Source: Schaalia radingae (GTDB lineage: Bacteria > Actinomycetota > Actinomycetes > Actinomycetales > Actinomycetaceae). Taken from it: DNA of 64,000 bases. Under the pieces are notes generated by a model. It was not told the origin of the DNA, searched no databases, and was given only the letters and a program-made list of their open reading frames with translations. Made by a program: the position numbers and the translations under genes. The stretch is from positions 1,860,001 through 1,924,000 of the forward strand of contig NZ_LT629792.1 in NCBI RefSeq assembly GCF_900106055.1, written 5' to 3'. Of the stretch, positions 28,037 to 36,004 are shown piece after piece (positions within the stretch are counted from its first letter, which is position 1; every line of letters begins with the position of its first letter).

Positions 28037-28918
28037 ATGGCAACTGTTCAAGACTGGATTGAGGGCGCCCGCCTTCGCACACTTCCGGCCGCTCTTGCGC
28101 CCGTGATTGTGGGAACTGCGGCTGCAGCTGAGCTGGATCAGTTGCACTGGGGGCGCGCATTGCTCGCACTGTGTGTGGCGCTGGCTTTGCAAATCGGTGT
28201 GAACTTTTCGAATGACTATTCTGACGGCGTGCGTGGAACGGATGACTTTCGCACCGGCCCGCCACGTTTGACGAGCGGCGGCTCGGTCTCTCCGCGCGTC
28301 GTCCTGGCAGTGGCGCTGGCTTGTTTCGCTGTGGCAGGCGTGGCCGGTCTGGTTCTGATCGCATTGTCTGGCCAGTGGTGGTTGCTGGTGGTGGGCGTCG
28401 CGGCAGTTGCCGCCGCATGGTTTTACACTGGTGGACGCAATCCGTACGGGTATATGGGTGTGGGGCTGTCCGAGCTGATGGTGTTCATTTTCTTCGGGTT
28501 GGTCGCAACTGTGGGCACCACATGGACGCAGACTCTGGGTGCTCCCTGGTGGGTGTGGTGTGCCGGAGCAGGCATGGGGTTCGAATCGATCGCCTTGCTC
28601 ATGGTGAATAACTTGCGTGACATTCCCACGGACAGGGCCTCTGGGAAGATGACGCTGGCTGTACGTTTGGGTGATCCCGCTTCGCGAGCGGCGTATTGCG
28701 CGCTCCTCGTGGCCGCAGTTGTGGTGCTGGCGATCAGTGTGCATTCCCCGTGGTGGGCGGTGTGTGTGGCCGCTGTTCTGATGGCCGGCACCGTCATTCC
28801 CGGTATTCGAATCGTTCTTAGCGGTGCGGTTGGCCGCGATCTGATACGCGCCTTGAAGTACACGGGGATCGCGACGCTGGCGTGCGCCGTCATCGTTTCA
28901 GTGGCCATCGTCATCTAA
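28037..28918 (+). CDS. menA: 1,4-Dihydroxy-2-naphthoate polyprenyltransferase (MenA)
   Basis: UbiA-superfamily membrane enzyme attaching the polyprenyl tail to dihydroxynaphthoate; 293 residues with eight or nine hydrophobic segments. The two Asp-rich motifs are NFSNDYSDGVRGTDD and NNLRDIPTDRASGKMTLAVRLG. RLRTLPAALAPVIVGT is the usual N-terminal segment. Starts on the base after the menE stop, so the two genes are one operon. Confidence 0.96.
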   Translation: MATVQDWIEGARLRTLPAALAPVIVGTAAAAELDQLHWGRALLALCVALALQIGVNFSNDYSDGVRGTDDFRTGPPRLTSGGSVSPRVVLAVALACFAVAGVAGLVLIALSGQWWLLVVGVAAVAAAWFYTGGRNPYGYMGVGLSELMVFIFFGLVATVGTTWTQTLGAPWWVWCAGAGMGFESIALLMVNNLRDIPTDRASGKMTLAVRLGDPASRAAYCALLVAAVVVLAISVHSPWWAVCVAAVLMAGTVIPGIRIVLSGAVGRDLIRALKYTGIATLACAVIVSVAIVI

Positions 28919-28947
28919 GTCGTGTCGAGGCATGGTCGTTCCTGACC

Positions 28948-28953
28948 TAAAAT
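28948..28953 (+). promoter_or_regulatory. -10 element, leaderless PLDc_N gene
   Basis: TAAAAT followed by six bases (GGTGGG) and the ATG at 28960. It implies that this gene has its own promoter, separate from menE-menA. Confidence 0.5.
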
Positions 28954-28959
28954 GGTGGG

Positions 28960-29673
28960 ATGGTTCGTATTCTTGCCGTTGTCCTGTGGATTGCCGTCAC
29001 TATTTACGCAATCGCTGACTGGGCACGCACTCCTGATGATGAAGTGCCTGGTCGTATCGGCCGTATGTGGTGGCTGACGATCATCGTCATCACGATGCCG
29101 TTTATTTCCATCGGGTCAATCGTGTGGATCCTGCTGCGAACCATCACGCGCGCCGAATCCGGGGAAACCACGGGGTTGTCGGACTTGACATCAGAATCGA
29201 ATCCGCTGCGTTCTGGATGGTCCCGGCGACCTGACCGTTCGCAGTCCTCGCAGCGTCGCGAACCACTGGCACCCGACGATGATCCGGATTTCCTGTTCCG
29301 CCTGGAACGTGACATTCAGCGCCGCCGACGCGAGCAGGCTCGCAATGAGGAAGCGCACGGAGACCACGCGAAGCCCGTTGACAGCGACTCGAGTTCTCCC
29401 GACGAGCCTGGATATCGCGTGCCGCCAGCCGGTTCCACATCAGTTTCTGATTCCGACCAGTCAGATCCGGCTGATTCATTTTCCGAAGAAGCAGACGCGA
29501 CAGGGCCCGATTCCGACACCGATGCGGATCCAACAAGCCCTGATTCCTCAACCAATGCAGACGCGCCAGGGCCTGATTCCACTAGCAATGCGGGCCCAGC
29601 AGGTCGCGATTCCTTCACCGACGAAGATACGTCCGAGACTGGCGACCCGTTGGATGAGGACCCCGAGCTCTAA
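28960..29673 (+). CDS. PLD nuclease N-terminal-like (PLDc_N) membrane protein with acidic repeat tail
   Basis: A 237-residue protein. Residues 1-60 have two transmembrane helices in the PLDc_N arrangement (ILAVVLWIAVTIYAIADW, then WWLTIIVITMPFISIGSIVWILL); such small proteins are often found near menaquinone genes in actinobacteria and their role is unknown. The rest is hydrophilic, ending in an Asp/Ser/Pro-rich tail built from four 11-residue units around PDS. No enzyme motif is seen. Confidence 0.8.
   Translation: MVRILAVVLWIAVTIYAIADWARTPDDEVPGRIGRMWWLTIIVITMPFISIGSIVWILLRTITRAESGETTGLSDLTSESNPLRSGWSRRPDRSQSSQRREPLAPDDDPDFLFRLERDIQRRRREQARNEEAHGDHAKPVDSDSSSPDEPGYRVPPAGSTSVSDSDQSDPADSFSEEADATGPDSDTDADPTSPDSSTNADAPGPDSTSNAGPAGRDSFTDEDTSETGDPLDEDPEL
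29500..29631 (+). repeat. Four 33-bp tandem repeats in the PLDc_N gene
   Basis: Units at 29500, 29533, 29566 and 29599 encode TGPDSDTDADP, TSPDSSTNADA, PGPDSTSNAGP and AGRDSFTDEDT. The GATTCC/ACC/AAT core is well kept at DNA level, the fourth unit being most diverged. Such in-frame repeats can vary in copy number. Confidence 0.75.
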
Positions 29674-30083
29674 CACTCACTGTCACTCATCACAGACATC
29701 TCCGAGCGCTCTCGTCTGCTCCGTCTCGCACCATCTGCTCCGTCTCGCCCCTCTGTCCGTTCTCTCCCCATCTGTCGATCTCGAGCTCGCTCGCGAGTTC
29801 CACACCGATGTGTCTTCACCGTTTGCGCAGTTCAGGCGGGTGCTAGTGAAAATCCCGCCTCGCAGACTGCCTTCAGATCGACAGTTGGGTGCAGAAAGAG
29901 ACAGGCAGGTTCGGGAGGGGACAGTTGGAGGCAGAGGTACGCGCTAGACCGTTTATTGCGGTGCTGCCGCCCGCGCCTGACCGACTAGACATAGCCACGC
30001 ACCGCCCGCACTCGAACAGGCCTACATCAAAGGGCCGGTACCGATAGGCTGTCCCAACCAGCCGGATACGCAGATGTCAGTTA
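29674..30083. other. 410-base convergent intergenic space, no gene seen
   Basis: Between the PLDc_N gene and the histidine phosphatase gene. It has one pair of exact 15-bp direct repeats, TCTGCTCCGTCTCGC, at 29715-29729 and 29734-29748 (19-bp pitch), and small palindromes around 29775-29795. Open frames across it lack start sites and have no recognisable product. Confidence 0.55.
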
Positions 30084-30752
30084 CTACCGTTTGAGCTGAG
30101 CTTCCGACGCACCTGGAGTCATGTCGGCCGCATGAGCCAACATGTCCTTGCATGGTTCGGAATAGTCGAGACCCACCAGCGTCGAGCCGCTGAAATGGAA
30201 GCTCGTCACCGATGCCAGGGAACACACACGAGACAGTGGCGAGTGTGCCAACATGCGACCCTGCACGAAACGAGTCAGCGCTGTGATCGGCATTTGGTGA
30301 GAAACCACCAACGCTTCATGCCCACGGGCCTTGTCCAGGGCTGAGGAAACTGCCGCACTCATTCGCGACGCAGCATCAGCATAGGATTCTCCCCACGAGG
30401 GACGTAACGGATTGAGATAGAGGTGCCAGTAACGCGGATGCAGTAAGAGTGCGCGGTTGGCGTTAATGGGCAGACCCTCGAAAGCTGAATCTGCTTCGAT
30501 CAGGCGCACGTCCGCCTGGACAGGTACGTCAAAGGCCCGCGCGGTCGGAGCAGCGCTCTGCTGAGCACGTTTGAGTGGCGATGCAATAATGGCCGTGACA
30601 TCGGCGCCCTCGTCAATGAGGTACTGAGCGACCCGTTCCGCCATCGCGTGCCCGAGCTCAGTCAGGCCGAATCCAGGGAGCCTTCCGTACAGAACACCGT
30701 CGGGATTATCGACTTCCCCGTGGCGCATCACGTGGATCGTTGTCAGTTCCAT
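30084..30752 (-). CDS. Histidine phosphatase family protein
   Basis: Phosphoglycerate-mutase-like phosphatase, 222 residues. The phosphohistidine motif is MRHGEVDNPDG; the second conserved region is IIASPLKRAQQSAAPTA, and the distal histidine is in ALVVSHQMPI. Such enzymes act on diverse phosphates; the substrate cannot be told. Start is uncertain between GTG 30761 and ATG 30752; the latter has AAGG nine bases upstream. Confidence 0.87.
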   Translation of the reverse strand: MELTTIHVMRHGEVDNPDGVLYGRLPGFGLTELGHAMAERVAQYLIDEGADVTAIIASPLKRAQQSAAPTARAFDVPVQADVRLIEADSAFEGLPINANRALLLHPRYWHLYLNPLRPSWGESYADAASRMSAAVSSALDKARGHEALVVSHQMPITALTRFVQGRMLAHSPLSRVCSLASVTSFHFSGSTLVGLDYSEPCKDMLAHAADMTPGASEAQLKR

Positions 30753-30806
30753 GGTTGTCACCCTTCGATGGGTTTGTGCCGCTGGTCGGCTACTCAGGTT
30801 GATCAG

Positions 30807-30838
30807 ATATAAAACGAGACCCGACCACGATGGCCGGG
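30807..30838 (-). terminator. Intrinsic terminator after the bS22 gene
   Basis: On the minus strand CCCGGCCA and TGGTCGGG (one G-T pair) flank a three-base loop, followed by TCTCGTTTTAT. It lies 11 bases past the bS22 stop and has the best T-run of any hairpin noted here. Confidence 0.8.
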
Positions 30839-30849
30839 CCCCGGTCGCG

Positions 30850-30948
30850 TCACTTCTTGTTACGACGCTGGTGCCGTGTCTTGCGCAGCAACTTGCGGTG
30901 CTTCTTCTTTGCCATGCGCTTACGGCGCTTCTTGATAACGGAACCCAT
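30850..30948 (-). CDS. Small ribosomal subunit protein bS22 (AURKAIP1/COX24 family)
   Basis: A 32-residue, extremely basic protein: MGSVIKKRRKRMAKKKH, then RKLLRKTRHQRRNKK. This is the bS22 protein of the actinobacterial 30S subunit. It is too short for routine gene callers. GGAGGG lies four bases before the ATG, and a good terminator follows. The excisionase-type HTH gene lies 94 bases upstream on the same strand, the usual neighbour in this phylum. Confidence 0.93.
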   Translation of the reverse strand: MGSVIKKRRKRMAKKKHRKLLRKTRHQRRNKK

Positions 30949-31042
30949 AGGGCCCTCCCTCGTCATTCACAAATTGAATGCAGTCATGATGGTGCATGAC
31001 AGCTACGGTCTGGGGTACCTCGAAAGATACAACCCTACTATC

Positions 31043-31261
31043 CTACCCGCTTATTCCACTTTGACGTTCATCGGACCATTGCGCAAGGCCGGCATCGATG
31101 ATGTGACTCACTGCAGCCTCGGGCACTCTGAAGCTGCGGCCGACGCGAAGAGCAGGCAATTCACCCTTGTTAATCAAGCGGTAGACAGTCATTTTGGACA
31201 CACGCATGAGATCTGCCACTTCCGCAACCGTCATAAAACGGGGCGCAGGTGAAGAGTCCAT
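31043..31261 (-). CDS. Excisionase/BldC-type helix-turn-helix DNA-binding protein
   Basis: A 72-residue MerR-like single-domain protein: FMTVAEVADLMRVSKMTVYRLINKGELPALRVGRSFRVPEAAV, the winged HTH of the excisionase family. The pairing with bS22 is conserved in actinobacteria, so this is a chromosomal regulator of unknown target rather than a phage excisionase. Start chosen at ATG 31261, with GGGAG five bases upstream; a longer frame to 31279 has no ribosome site. Confidence 0.88.
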   Translation of the reverse strand: MDSSPAPRFMTVAEVADLMRVSKMTVYRLINKGELPALRVGRSFRVPEAAVSHIIDAGLAQWSDERQSGISG

Positions 31262-31409
31262 TGCGTCTCCCAAAAACAAAGAGGCGGGCAGGTCTGATCA
31301 CTGCTCCGAGAAGCCTCGAGCCCTATCTTAATGCCATTCAGGACTTTTTCAGCAACTATCGACGAAAAACCTCCTCATCCACTTTCACTCTTTTATATAC
31401 ACAGAGGTT

Positions 31410-31415
31410 TATTCT
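31410..31415 (+). promoter_or_regulatory. -10 element, leaderless lacI-family gene
   Basis: TATTCT followed by seven bases and the ATG at 31423. The stretch before it is unusually AT-rich (CTTTTATATACACAG). No Shine-Dalgarno is at working distance. Confidence 0.5.
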
Positions 31416-31422
31416 GATCCAC

Positions 31423-32496
31423 ATGGAAAGCCGCATTACGATCGCTGATATCGCGCAGCATGTCGGGCTGTCCACCGCGACGGTCAGCATGGCGCTCAAT
31501 AGCGTTCACAAGTCACGCATCCCTGAGGCCACCATTGAACGCGTCCAGCAGGCTGCTCGCCACCTTGGCTATGTACCCAATCTCACAGCGCGTAATTTAC
31601 GTACCGGCACGACATCGACGGTTGGATTCGTTTCCAGTGGAGTGACCGTTACTCGATTCGCATCGCAGATGATCCGTGGAATCCTCGACACCGCAGACGA
31701 GCATTCCTTCTCAGTCCTCATGATGGAAGTCGACCGAAGCCCCGACGGCATGGCGCGCGCACTGAGCGCCCTCAGGTCCCGCGCAGTCGAAGGATTTGCA
31801 GTCGGCCTGATGTCCCCACGCCTGGTCTCCTTGCCGCATTTGACGTCAGGATTGCCCGGGGTAATCATTAACGGCCAGGCCGACGGGTGGCATTCGATCA
31901 TGCCTGACGAGGAAGACGCGGGTCGCCGTGCCATTGCCTACCTGCGAGCGCATGGGCACCGTCGCGTGGCTCTGATCGGGCGCTATCCGACTGACCCCGC
32001 ACCCGAAGTATCCATCTGCATAGGAGCCCGCTTGCGCGGTATTGACGCAGGATGCGCTGCGTCAGGCGTACAGATCGTTGATGAGGTTCCTGGGGAAGCA
32101 TGGGAGTCTCCGCTGGGCTTCGAAGGTGCGAATGCGATCCTCGATCGACTAGATCGCAGCGGCGCAGCGGCCATCGTTGCAGCCAACGACCGAATCGCAA
32201 TGGGCGTGTACCAGGCGCTCTGTGATCGGAACCTGCGGGTGCCTGACGACATGTCGGTGCTCTCGTTTGACGATGAGCCACTTGCCAACATGATGCGCCC
32301 GCCGATGACGACGCTGCATCTGCCGTACCTGGAGATGGGCGCCCTTGGGATGGAGTACCTGGTTGACTGTGCCCGCTCACATGGGCGGGCACAGAAGAAT
32401 GCAGATAATCAGTCATCGCAGTCGGAGCCCCACTCGGAACCAACCCTTGTTCATGTGCCGATCGTGGAGCGGGACTCCGTTCGCACAATTGGGTAG
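31423..32496 (+). CDS. LacI-family transcriptional regulator
   Basis: Sugar-responsive repressor, 357 residues. N-terminal HTH ITIADIAQHVGLSTATVSMALN with hinge region RHLGYVPNLTARNLRTGTT, then a periplasmic-binding-protein-like effector domain ending in LSFDDEPLANMMRPPMTTLHLP. The C-terminal 30 residues are a polar tail. The gene lies upstream of the beta-fructosidase on the same strand and probably controls it, with sucrose or fructose (or a phosphate) as the likely effector. The ATG chosen is the first that begins the HTH; upstream in-frame codons have no ribosome site. Confidence 0.9.
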   Translation: MESRITIADIAQHVGLSTATVSMALNSVHKSRIPEATIERVQQAARHLGYVPNLTARNLRTGTTSTVGFVSSGVTVTRFASQMIRGILDTADEHSFSVLMMEVDRSPDGMARALSALRSRAVEGFAVGLMSPRLVSLPHLTSGLPGVIINGQADGWHSIMPDEEDAGRRAIAYLRAHGHRRVALIGRYPTDPAPEVSICIGARLRGIDAGCAASGVQIVDEVPGEAWESPLGFEGANAILDRLDRSGAAAIVAANDRIAMGVYQALCDRNLRVPDDMSVLSFDDEPLANMMRPPMTTLHLPYLEMGALGMEYLVDCARSHGRAQKNADNQSSQSEPHSEPTLVHVPIVERDSVRTIG

Positions 32497-32565
32497 CGCC
32501 CTCTGCTGGGCACGGCTTGGCGCCCTCTGCTGGACAATGACTCGCGCCACCAGCGGGGCGGCGCT
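32496..32565 (+). terminator. Direct and inverted repeats after the lacI-family gene
   Basis: GCGCCCTCTGCTGG occurs twice (32496-32512 and 32520-32536, each extended by GCA or ACA; 24-bp pitch), and CCAGCGGGGCGGCGC follows at 32550-32564 as an imperfect inverted copy. The second and third can form a stem of about 13 pairs, a likely terminator; the duplicated first arm would allow an alternative fold. No T-run. Confidence 0.5.
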
Positions 32566-32625
32566 ACCTAGCGCCTTATGTGAGAGCTGCCTCGCAGCGT
32601 CAGGTGAACGCTGGCAGGCATCGCC

Positions 32626-32655
32626 TTGAAGCGCGCCACCGATGCTGTTTACAGT
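32626..32655 (+). promoter_or_regulatory. Promoter of the beta-fructosidase gene
   Basis: TTGAAG (32626-32631), 18 bases, TACAGT (32650-32655). Transcription would start near 32662, giving a leader of about 58 bases with AGGAGG before the start codon. Confidence 0.5.
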
Positions 32656-32681
32656 GATGGGGACAGCTTGGATACCTTTTC

Positions 32682-32698
32682 GCGCCCATTACTGGCGC
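32682..32698. promoter_or_regulatory. Candidate repressor operator before the beta-fructosidase gene
   Basis: Inverted repeat GCGCC-N7-GGCGC between the predicted transcription start and the Shine-Dalgarno. Placement suits repression by the LacI-family protein encoded just upstream, but the arms lack the central CG-containing core usual for that family. Confidence 0.3.
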
Positions 32699-32719
32699 AT
32701 CACAGGAGGCTGACACCTG

Positions 32720-34375
32720 ATGAGTACGCCGACGGATTCGCACAATATCGAGCCGACCAATGAAGGCGCACAGATCCCCGAACAGGAAGATCACCTGAAC
32801 GCTGGGAATACGCATGCCTTGGCACACGAGCAGCATCCCCTGCCCCACGCACCGCTCACCCTCGCACACGAGCAGGCGCTGGAACGCGCTGAAAAAGCCT
32901 CTGGCCAGCTTGAGCGCGCACGCAACGACCGCTGGTACCCCACCTTCCACATTGCTGCTCGAGCAGGGTGGATCAACGACCCGAACGGACTGTGCTACTT
33001 CGACGGTCGCTATCACGCGTTCTATCAGCATCACCCCTACGGCTCCGCATGGGGTCCGATGCACTGGGGCCATGTCTCATCTGCTGACCTGGTGACCTGG
33101 CAGCGCGAGCGAATCGCCCTCGCCCCCAGCATTCCGGCAGATCAGGATGGCGTTTTTTCCGGCTCCGCCGTCGAGGGGCCAGACGGCCTGCTGTATGTGT
33201 TCTATACCGGAAATCGCTGGCTTGACGGCCACGCGGACGGTCGCAACGAGCAGACGCAGTGCCTGGCGGTATCCGAGGACGGCCTGACTTTCCACAAGGA
33301 AGGCGTCATTATTGACGCCCCTGGCCTCCCGAACTTCCGTGACCCGAAAGTGTGGCGTCAAGGCGTTACGTGGTGCATGGTGCTGGGCGCGACCTCTGAA
33401 GCTGATCGCGGCCAGGTTCACCTGTATACCTCACCGGACCTGCGCACCTGGAGCTTTGACCGCGTCCTGTTCGAAGATCCTGACCCGCACGTCTACATGC
33501 TCGAATGCCCTGACCTGTTCCCCTTGGGTGACCACTGGGTACTGTGCTACGGGCCGATGACCAACGCACGCGCATCCGGCTATGCCATGCGTAACGGGCA
33601 TAACGCCGGTTATGTCGTAGGCGATTGGACGCTGGGCAGCGATTTCCATCCATTGACCGATTACGCCCTGTCTGATTGGGGCTCAAACTACTACGCACAG
33701 CAGACCTTCGAGGCTCCTGATGGCCGACGCATCGCACTGGCATGGATGGGAGCATTCACGCTGCCTCTCGCACCCCAGTACAGCGACAACTGGTCCGGCC
33801 AGTTCACCGTGCCGCGCGAGTTGACGCTCACCGAGGACCTCAAGCTGGCCGCCACTGCCCTGCCTGAACTCAACGGGCTGGAATGTGGTCGGGACACCCT
33901 CGGCACTTTTGTTCTTGACGCGAACCGCGACAGGCTCCTGGTTGACGACGGGGACGCATTCGCCATTGACATGGTTGTTGACCTGTCTGCCACCACCTCT
34001 GAGCAGGTTGGATTGCGTGTCAACGAAACATCGGACGGATCCTACACGTGGGTGGCGTACGACGATCTGGCGCGCCGCATCGTTGTCGACAGGCGTACGA
34101 AGGCAGGAACTGATCGCGGCTACCGCAGCGCCCCCATCGACATGGACGAGGGTGACTCCCACCTGCGGATGACTGTCCTGGTTGATCGCGGATCGGTGGA
34201 AGTGTTCGCGGGGCGCAACACGGCGACTCTTTCTGCTTGTGCTTTCCCTTCTGAGGGCAAACGCCGTACCTCGTTGTCCAGCATCTCCGGGATCATCAGC
34301 GTTGAGGAGCTGACCGTGCGCCACCTCGACTCCATCTATTCTGATAACGGGTCCAACCCGCGTACGATGGGCTAG
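32720..34375 (+). CDS. Beta-fructosidase, glycoside hydrolase family 32 (sucrose/sucrose-6-phosphate hydrolase)
   Basis: Cleaves beta-fructosyl bonds of sucrose, sucrose-6-phosphate or fructo-oligosaccharides; 551 residues, no signal peptide, so cytoplasmic. Nucleophile D87 in WINDPNG, R207-D208-P209 in NFRDPKVW and acid/base E262 in LECPDLF are all present; a C-terminal beta-sandwich contains VDRGSVEVFAG. The first 70 residues are a His/Glu-rich extension. A transporter gene is not adjacent, so phosphorylated versus free sucrose cannot be decided. AGGAGG lies upstream of the ATG. Confidence 0.93.
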   Translation: MSTPTDSHNIEPTNEGAQIPEQEDHLNAGNTHALAHEQHPLPHAPLTLAHEQALERAEKASGQLERARNDRWYPTFHIAARAGWINDPNGLCYFDGRYHAFYQHHPYGSAWGPMHWGHVSSADLVTWQRERIALAPSIPADQDGVFSGSAVEGPDGLLYVFYTGNRWLDGHADGRNEQTQCLAVSEDGLTFHKEGVIIDAPGLPNFRDPKVWRQGVTWCMVLGATSEADRGQVHLYTSPDLRTWSFDRVLFEDPDPHVYMLECPDLFPLGDHWVLCYGPMTNARASGYAMRNGHNAGYVVGDWTLGSDFHPLTDYALSDWGSNYYAQQTFEAPDGRRIALAWMGAFTLPLAPQYSDNWSGQFTVPRELTLTEDLKLAATALPELNGLECGRDTLGTFVLDANRDRLLVDDGDAFAIDMVVDLSATTSEQVGLRVNETSDGSYTWVAYDDLARRIVVDRRTKAGTDRGYRSAPIDMDEGDSHLRMTVLVDRGSVEVFAGRNTATLSACAFPSEGKRRTSLSSISGIISVEELTVRHLDSIYSDNGSNPRTMG

Positions 34376-34388
34376 CATCACAGTGCTG

Positions 34389-34402
34389 ACCCGCCTCGGG
34401 TG
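34389..34402 (+). terminator. Small hairpin between the beta-fructosidase gene and trkH
   Basis: ACCCG-CCT-CGGGT shortly after the beta-fructosidase stop, no T-run. Weak. Confidence 0.3.
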
Positions 34403-34422
34403 ATCTGCTTAAAGGAGTTGTC

Positions 34423-35964
34423 ATGGTCCGTTCCTCGCGCCCGCACCGGCGCTCACTGAAACGGATCAACCGGCCGATCACCACTACATCACTCAGACGG
34501 CGACGCTCCCCTATCCAACCGGGTGAACCGCCGAGCCTTGAGTCATCATCAGCGGCACCCCTGGTTCGGCGTGTGGACGGCCCTCAGCTCACGCTCTTGC
34601 GCAAATCAGGCTGGGACCACCTGCGCGAATGGGTTGAGCAGCGAGCGCGCACGTCACCGGCGCGCCTGGCGATCGCCGTGTTCGCCACGATCGCGATAAT
34701 CATCACACTGCTGTTGCTTTTGCCATTTTCTTCTGCGACAGGGCGGCCCGCATCATTTGTGGACGTGTTGTTTACCGCAGTGTCGGCGGTGTGTGTCACA
34801 GGTCTGACAACGGTCGATACTGCAACGCAGTGGTCCTCTTTCGGGCAGGCCGTCATCGCCATCGGTATCGCGATCGGTGGCCTCGGCGTCATGACCCTGG
34901 CCTCCATCCTCGGCTTCGCCGTGTCGCGTCACCTGGGGCTCACGCAGCGCATGCTCGCCGCCATGGAAACAAAGTCGTCCGGTATGGGGCAGGTCGGTTC
35001 CCTGCTGCGCGCAGTTGTGGGCACGTCGCTGATTGCCGAGGCAATCCTATTCGTCATATTTCTGCCACGTTTCCTGCAGCTGACGGACTCCGTGACAGGT
35101 GCAATCGGACACGCATTGTTTCTGTCGATCTCCGTATTCAATAACGCCGGATTCGTCAACATTCCAGGTGGTCTAGCACCCTTCGTGTCCGACTGGTGGA
35201 TGCTGTTCCCCATCGCACTGGGCACGGCTGTAGGAGCGGTAGGTTTCCCCGTTGTCACCGATGTGGTCGCGCGGTGGCGCACGCCTCGCCGCTGGACGCT
35301 CCACACTAAATTGACCATCACGATGTACCTGCTGCTGCTGGTAGTCGGCTCAGTGCTGATGGCTCTGACGGAGTGGGGCAACCCGCAAACCCTGGGGCCG
35401 CTTGATACGAGTTCAAAGGTTCTCAATGTGTTCCTGGCGGGAGTCAATAGTCGCTCTTCAGGTCTGTCTGCCCTGAATGTGGGCGGTATGCAGCCTCAGA
35501 CACACTTCGTCCAGGACATCCTCATGATGATCGGCGGCGGTTCGGCTTCAACTGCAGGCGGTATCAAGGTCTCCACATTTGCCGTCCTCATGCTGGCTGT
35601 CGTGGCAGAAGCTAGAGGCGATCACGATATTGAAGCGTACGGCCGCCGCATCCCGCACTCAGTGGTACGTCTCGCCGTTGCCGTGGCGCTCATCGGCTCA
35701 GCAATGGTGGCGACCGCAGTAATCATTTTGCTGTCCGTGACGAACTACTCCCTGGACGTCGTCCTCTTTGAGACGGTGTCCGCATTCGCCACGGTTGGTC
35801 TGTCCACTGGTATCACTCCGACCCTGCCGACTTTCGCCAAGTATGTGCTCACTATCCTCATGCTCGCCGGACGTATGGGCACGATGACGGTTGCTGCAGC
35901 TCTGGCACTGCGTGAACGACGCCGCGTGATCAGAATGCCGGCTGAGCGGCCCATCGTCGGATAG
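34423..35964 (+). CDS. Trk/Ktr-type potassium uptake membrane subunit (TrkH family)
   Basis: Potassium-translocating subunit, 513 residues with about ten hydrophobic segments after a basic 70-residue cytoplasmic N-terminus. The four pore loops with filter glycines are seen: FTAVSAVCVTGLTTVD, SISVFNNAGFVN, AGVNSRSSGLSALN and ETVSAFATVGLSTGI. Closer to KtrB-like proteins than to E. coli TrkH in length. AAAGGAG precedes the ATG. The regulatory subunit gene follows 40 bases later. Confidence 0.93.
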   Translation: MVRSSRPHRRSLKRINRPITTTSLRRRRSPIQPGEPPSLESSSAAPLVRRVDGPQLTLLRKSGWDHLREWVEQRARTSPARLAIAVFATIAIIITLLLLLPFSSATGRPASFVDVLFTAVSAVCVTGLTTVDTATQWSSFGQAVIAIGIAIGGLGVMTLASILGFAVSRHLGLTQRMLAAMETKSSGMGQVGSLLRAVVGTSLIAEAILFVIFLPRFLQLTDSVTGAIGHALFLSISVFNNAGFVNIPGGLAPFVSDWWMLFPIALGTAVGAVGFPVVTDVVARWRTPRRWTLHTKLTITMYLLLLVVGSVLMALTEWGNPQTLGPLDTSSKVLNVFLAGVNSRSSGLSALNVGGMQPQTHFVQDILMMIGGGSASTAGGIKVSTFAVLMLAVVAEARGDHDIEAYGRRIPHSVVRLAVAVALIGSAMVATAVIILLSVTNYSLDVVLFETVSAFATVGLSTGITPTLPTFAKYVLTILMLAGRMGTMTVAAALALRERRRVIRMPAERPIVG

Positions 35965-35992
35965 GTCTGCCTCGTTCATCCCGACGCTGTGG

Positions 35993-35998
35993 GACAAT
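35993..35998 (+). promoter_or_regulatory. Possible -10 element before the TrkA-family gene
   Basis: GACAAT lies six bases before the ATG at 36005; it differs from TANNNT at the first base. It may provide a separate leaderless transcript. Weak. Confidence 0.25.
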
Positions 35999-36004
35999 AC
36001 CACT

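Noticed and set aside
27860..28744. Open frame of 294 codons on the minus strand
   Set aside because: Antisense to menE/menA; Gln/His/Arg-rich composition typical of a shadow frame.
31043..31261. Prophage excisionase
   Set aside because: No integrase, attachment sites or phage genes; the bS22 neighbour shows the conserved chromosomal actinobacterial locus.
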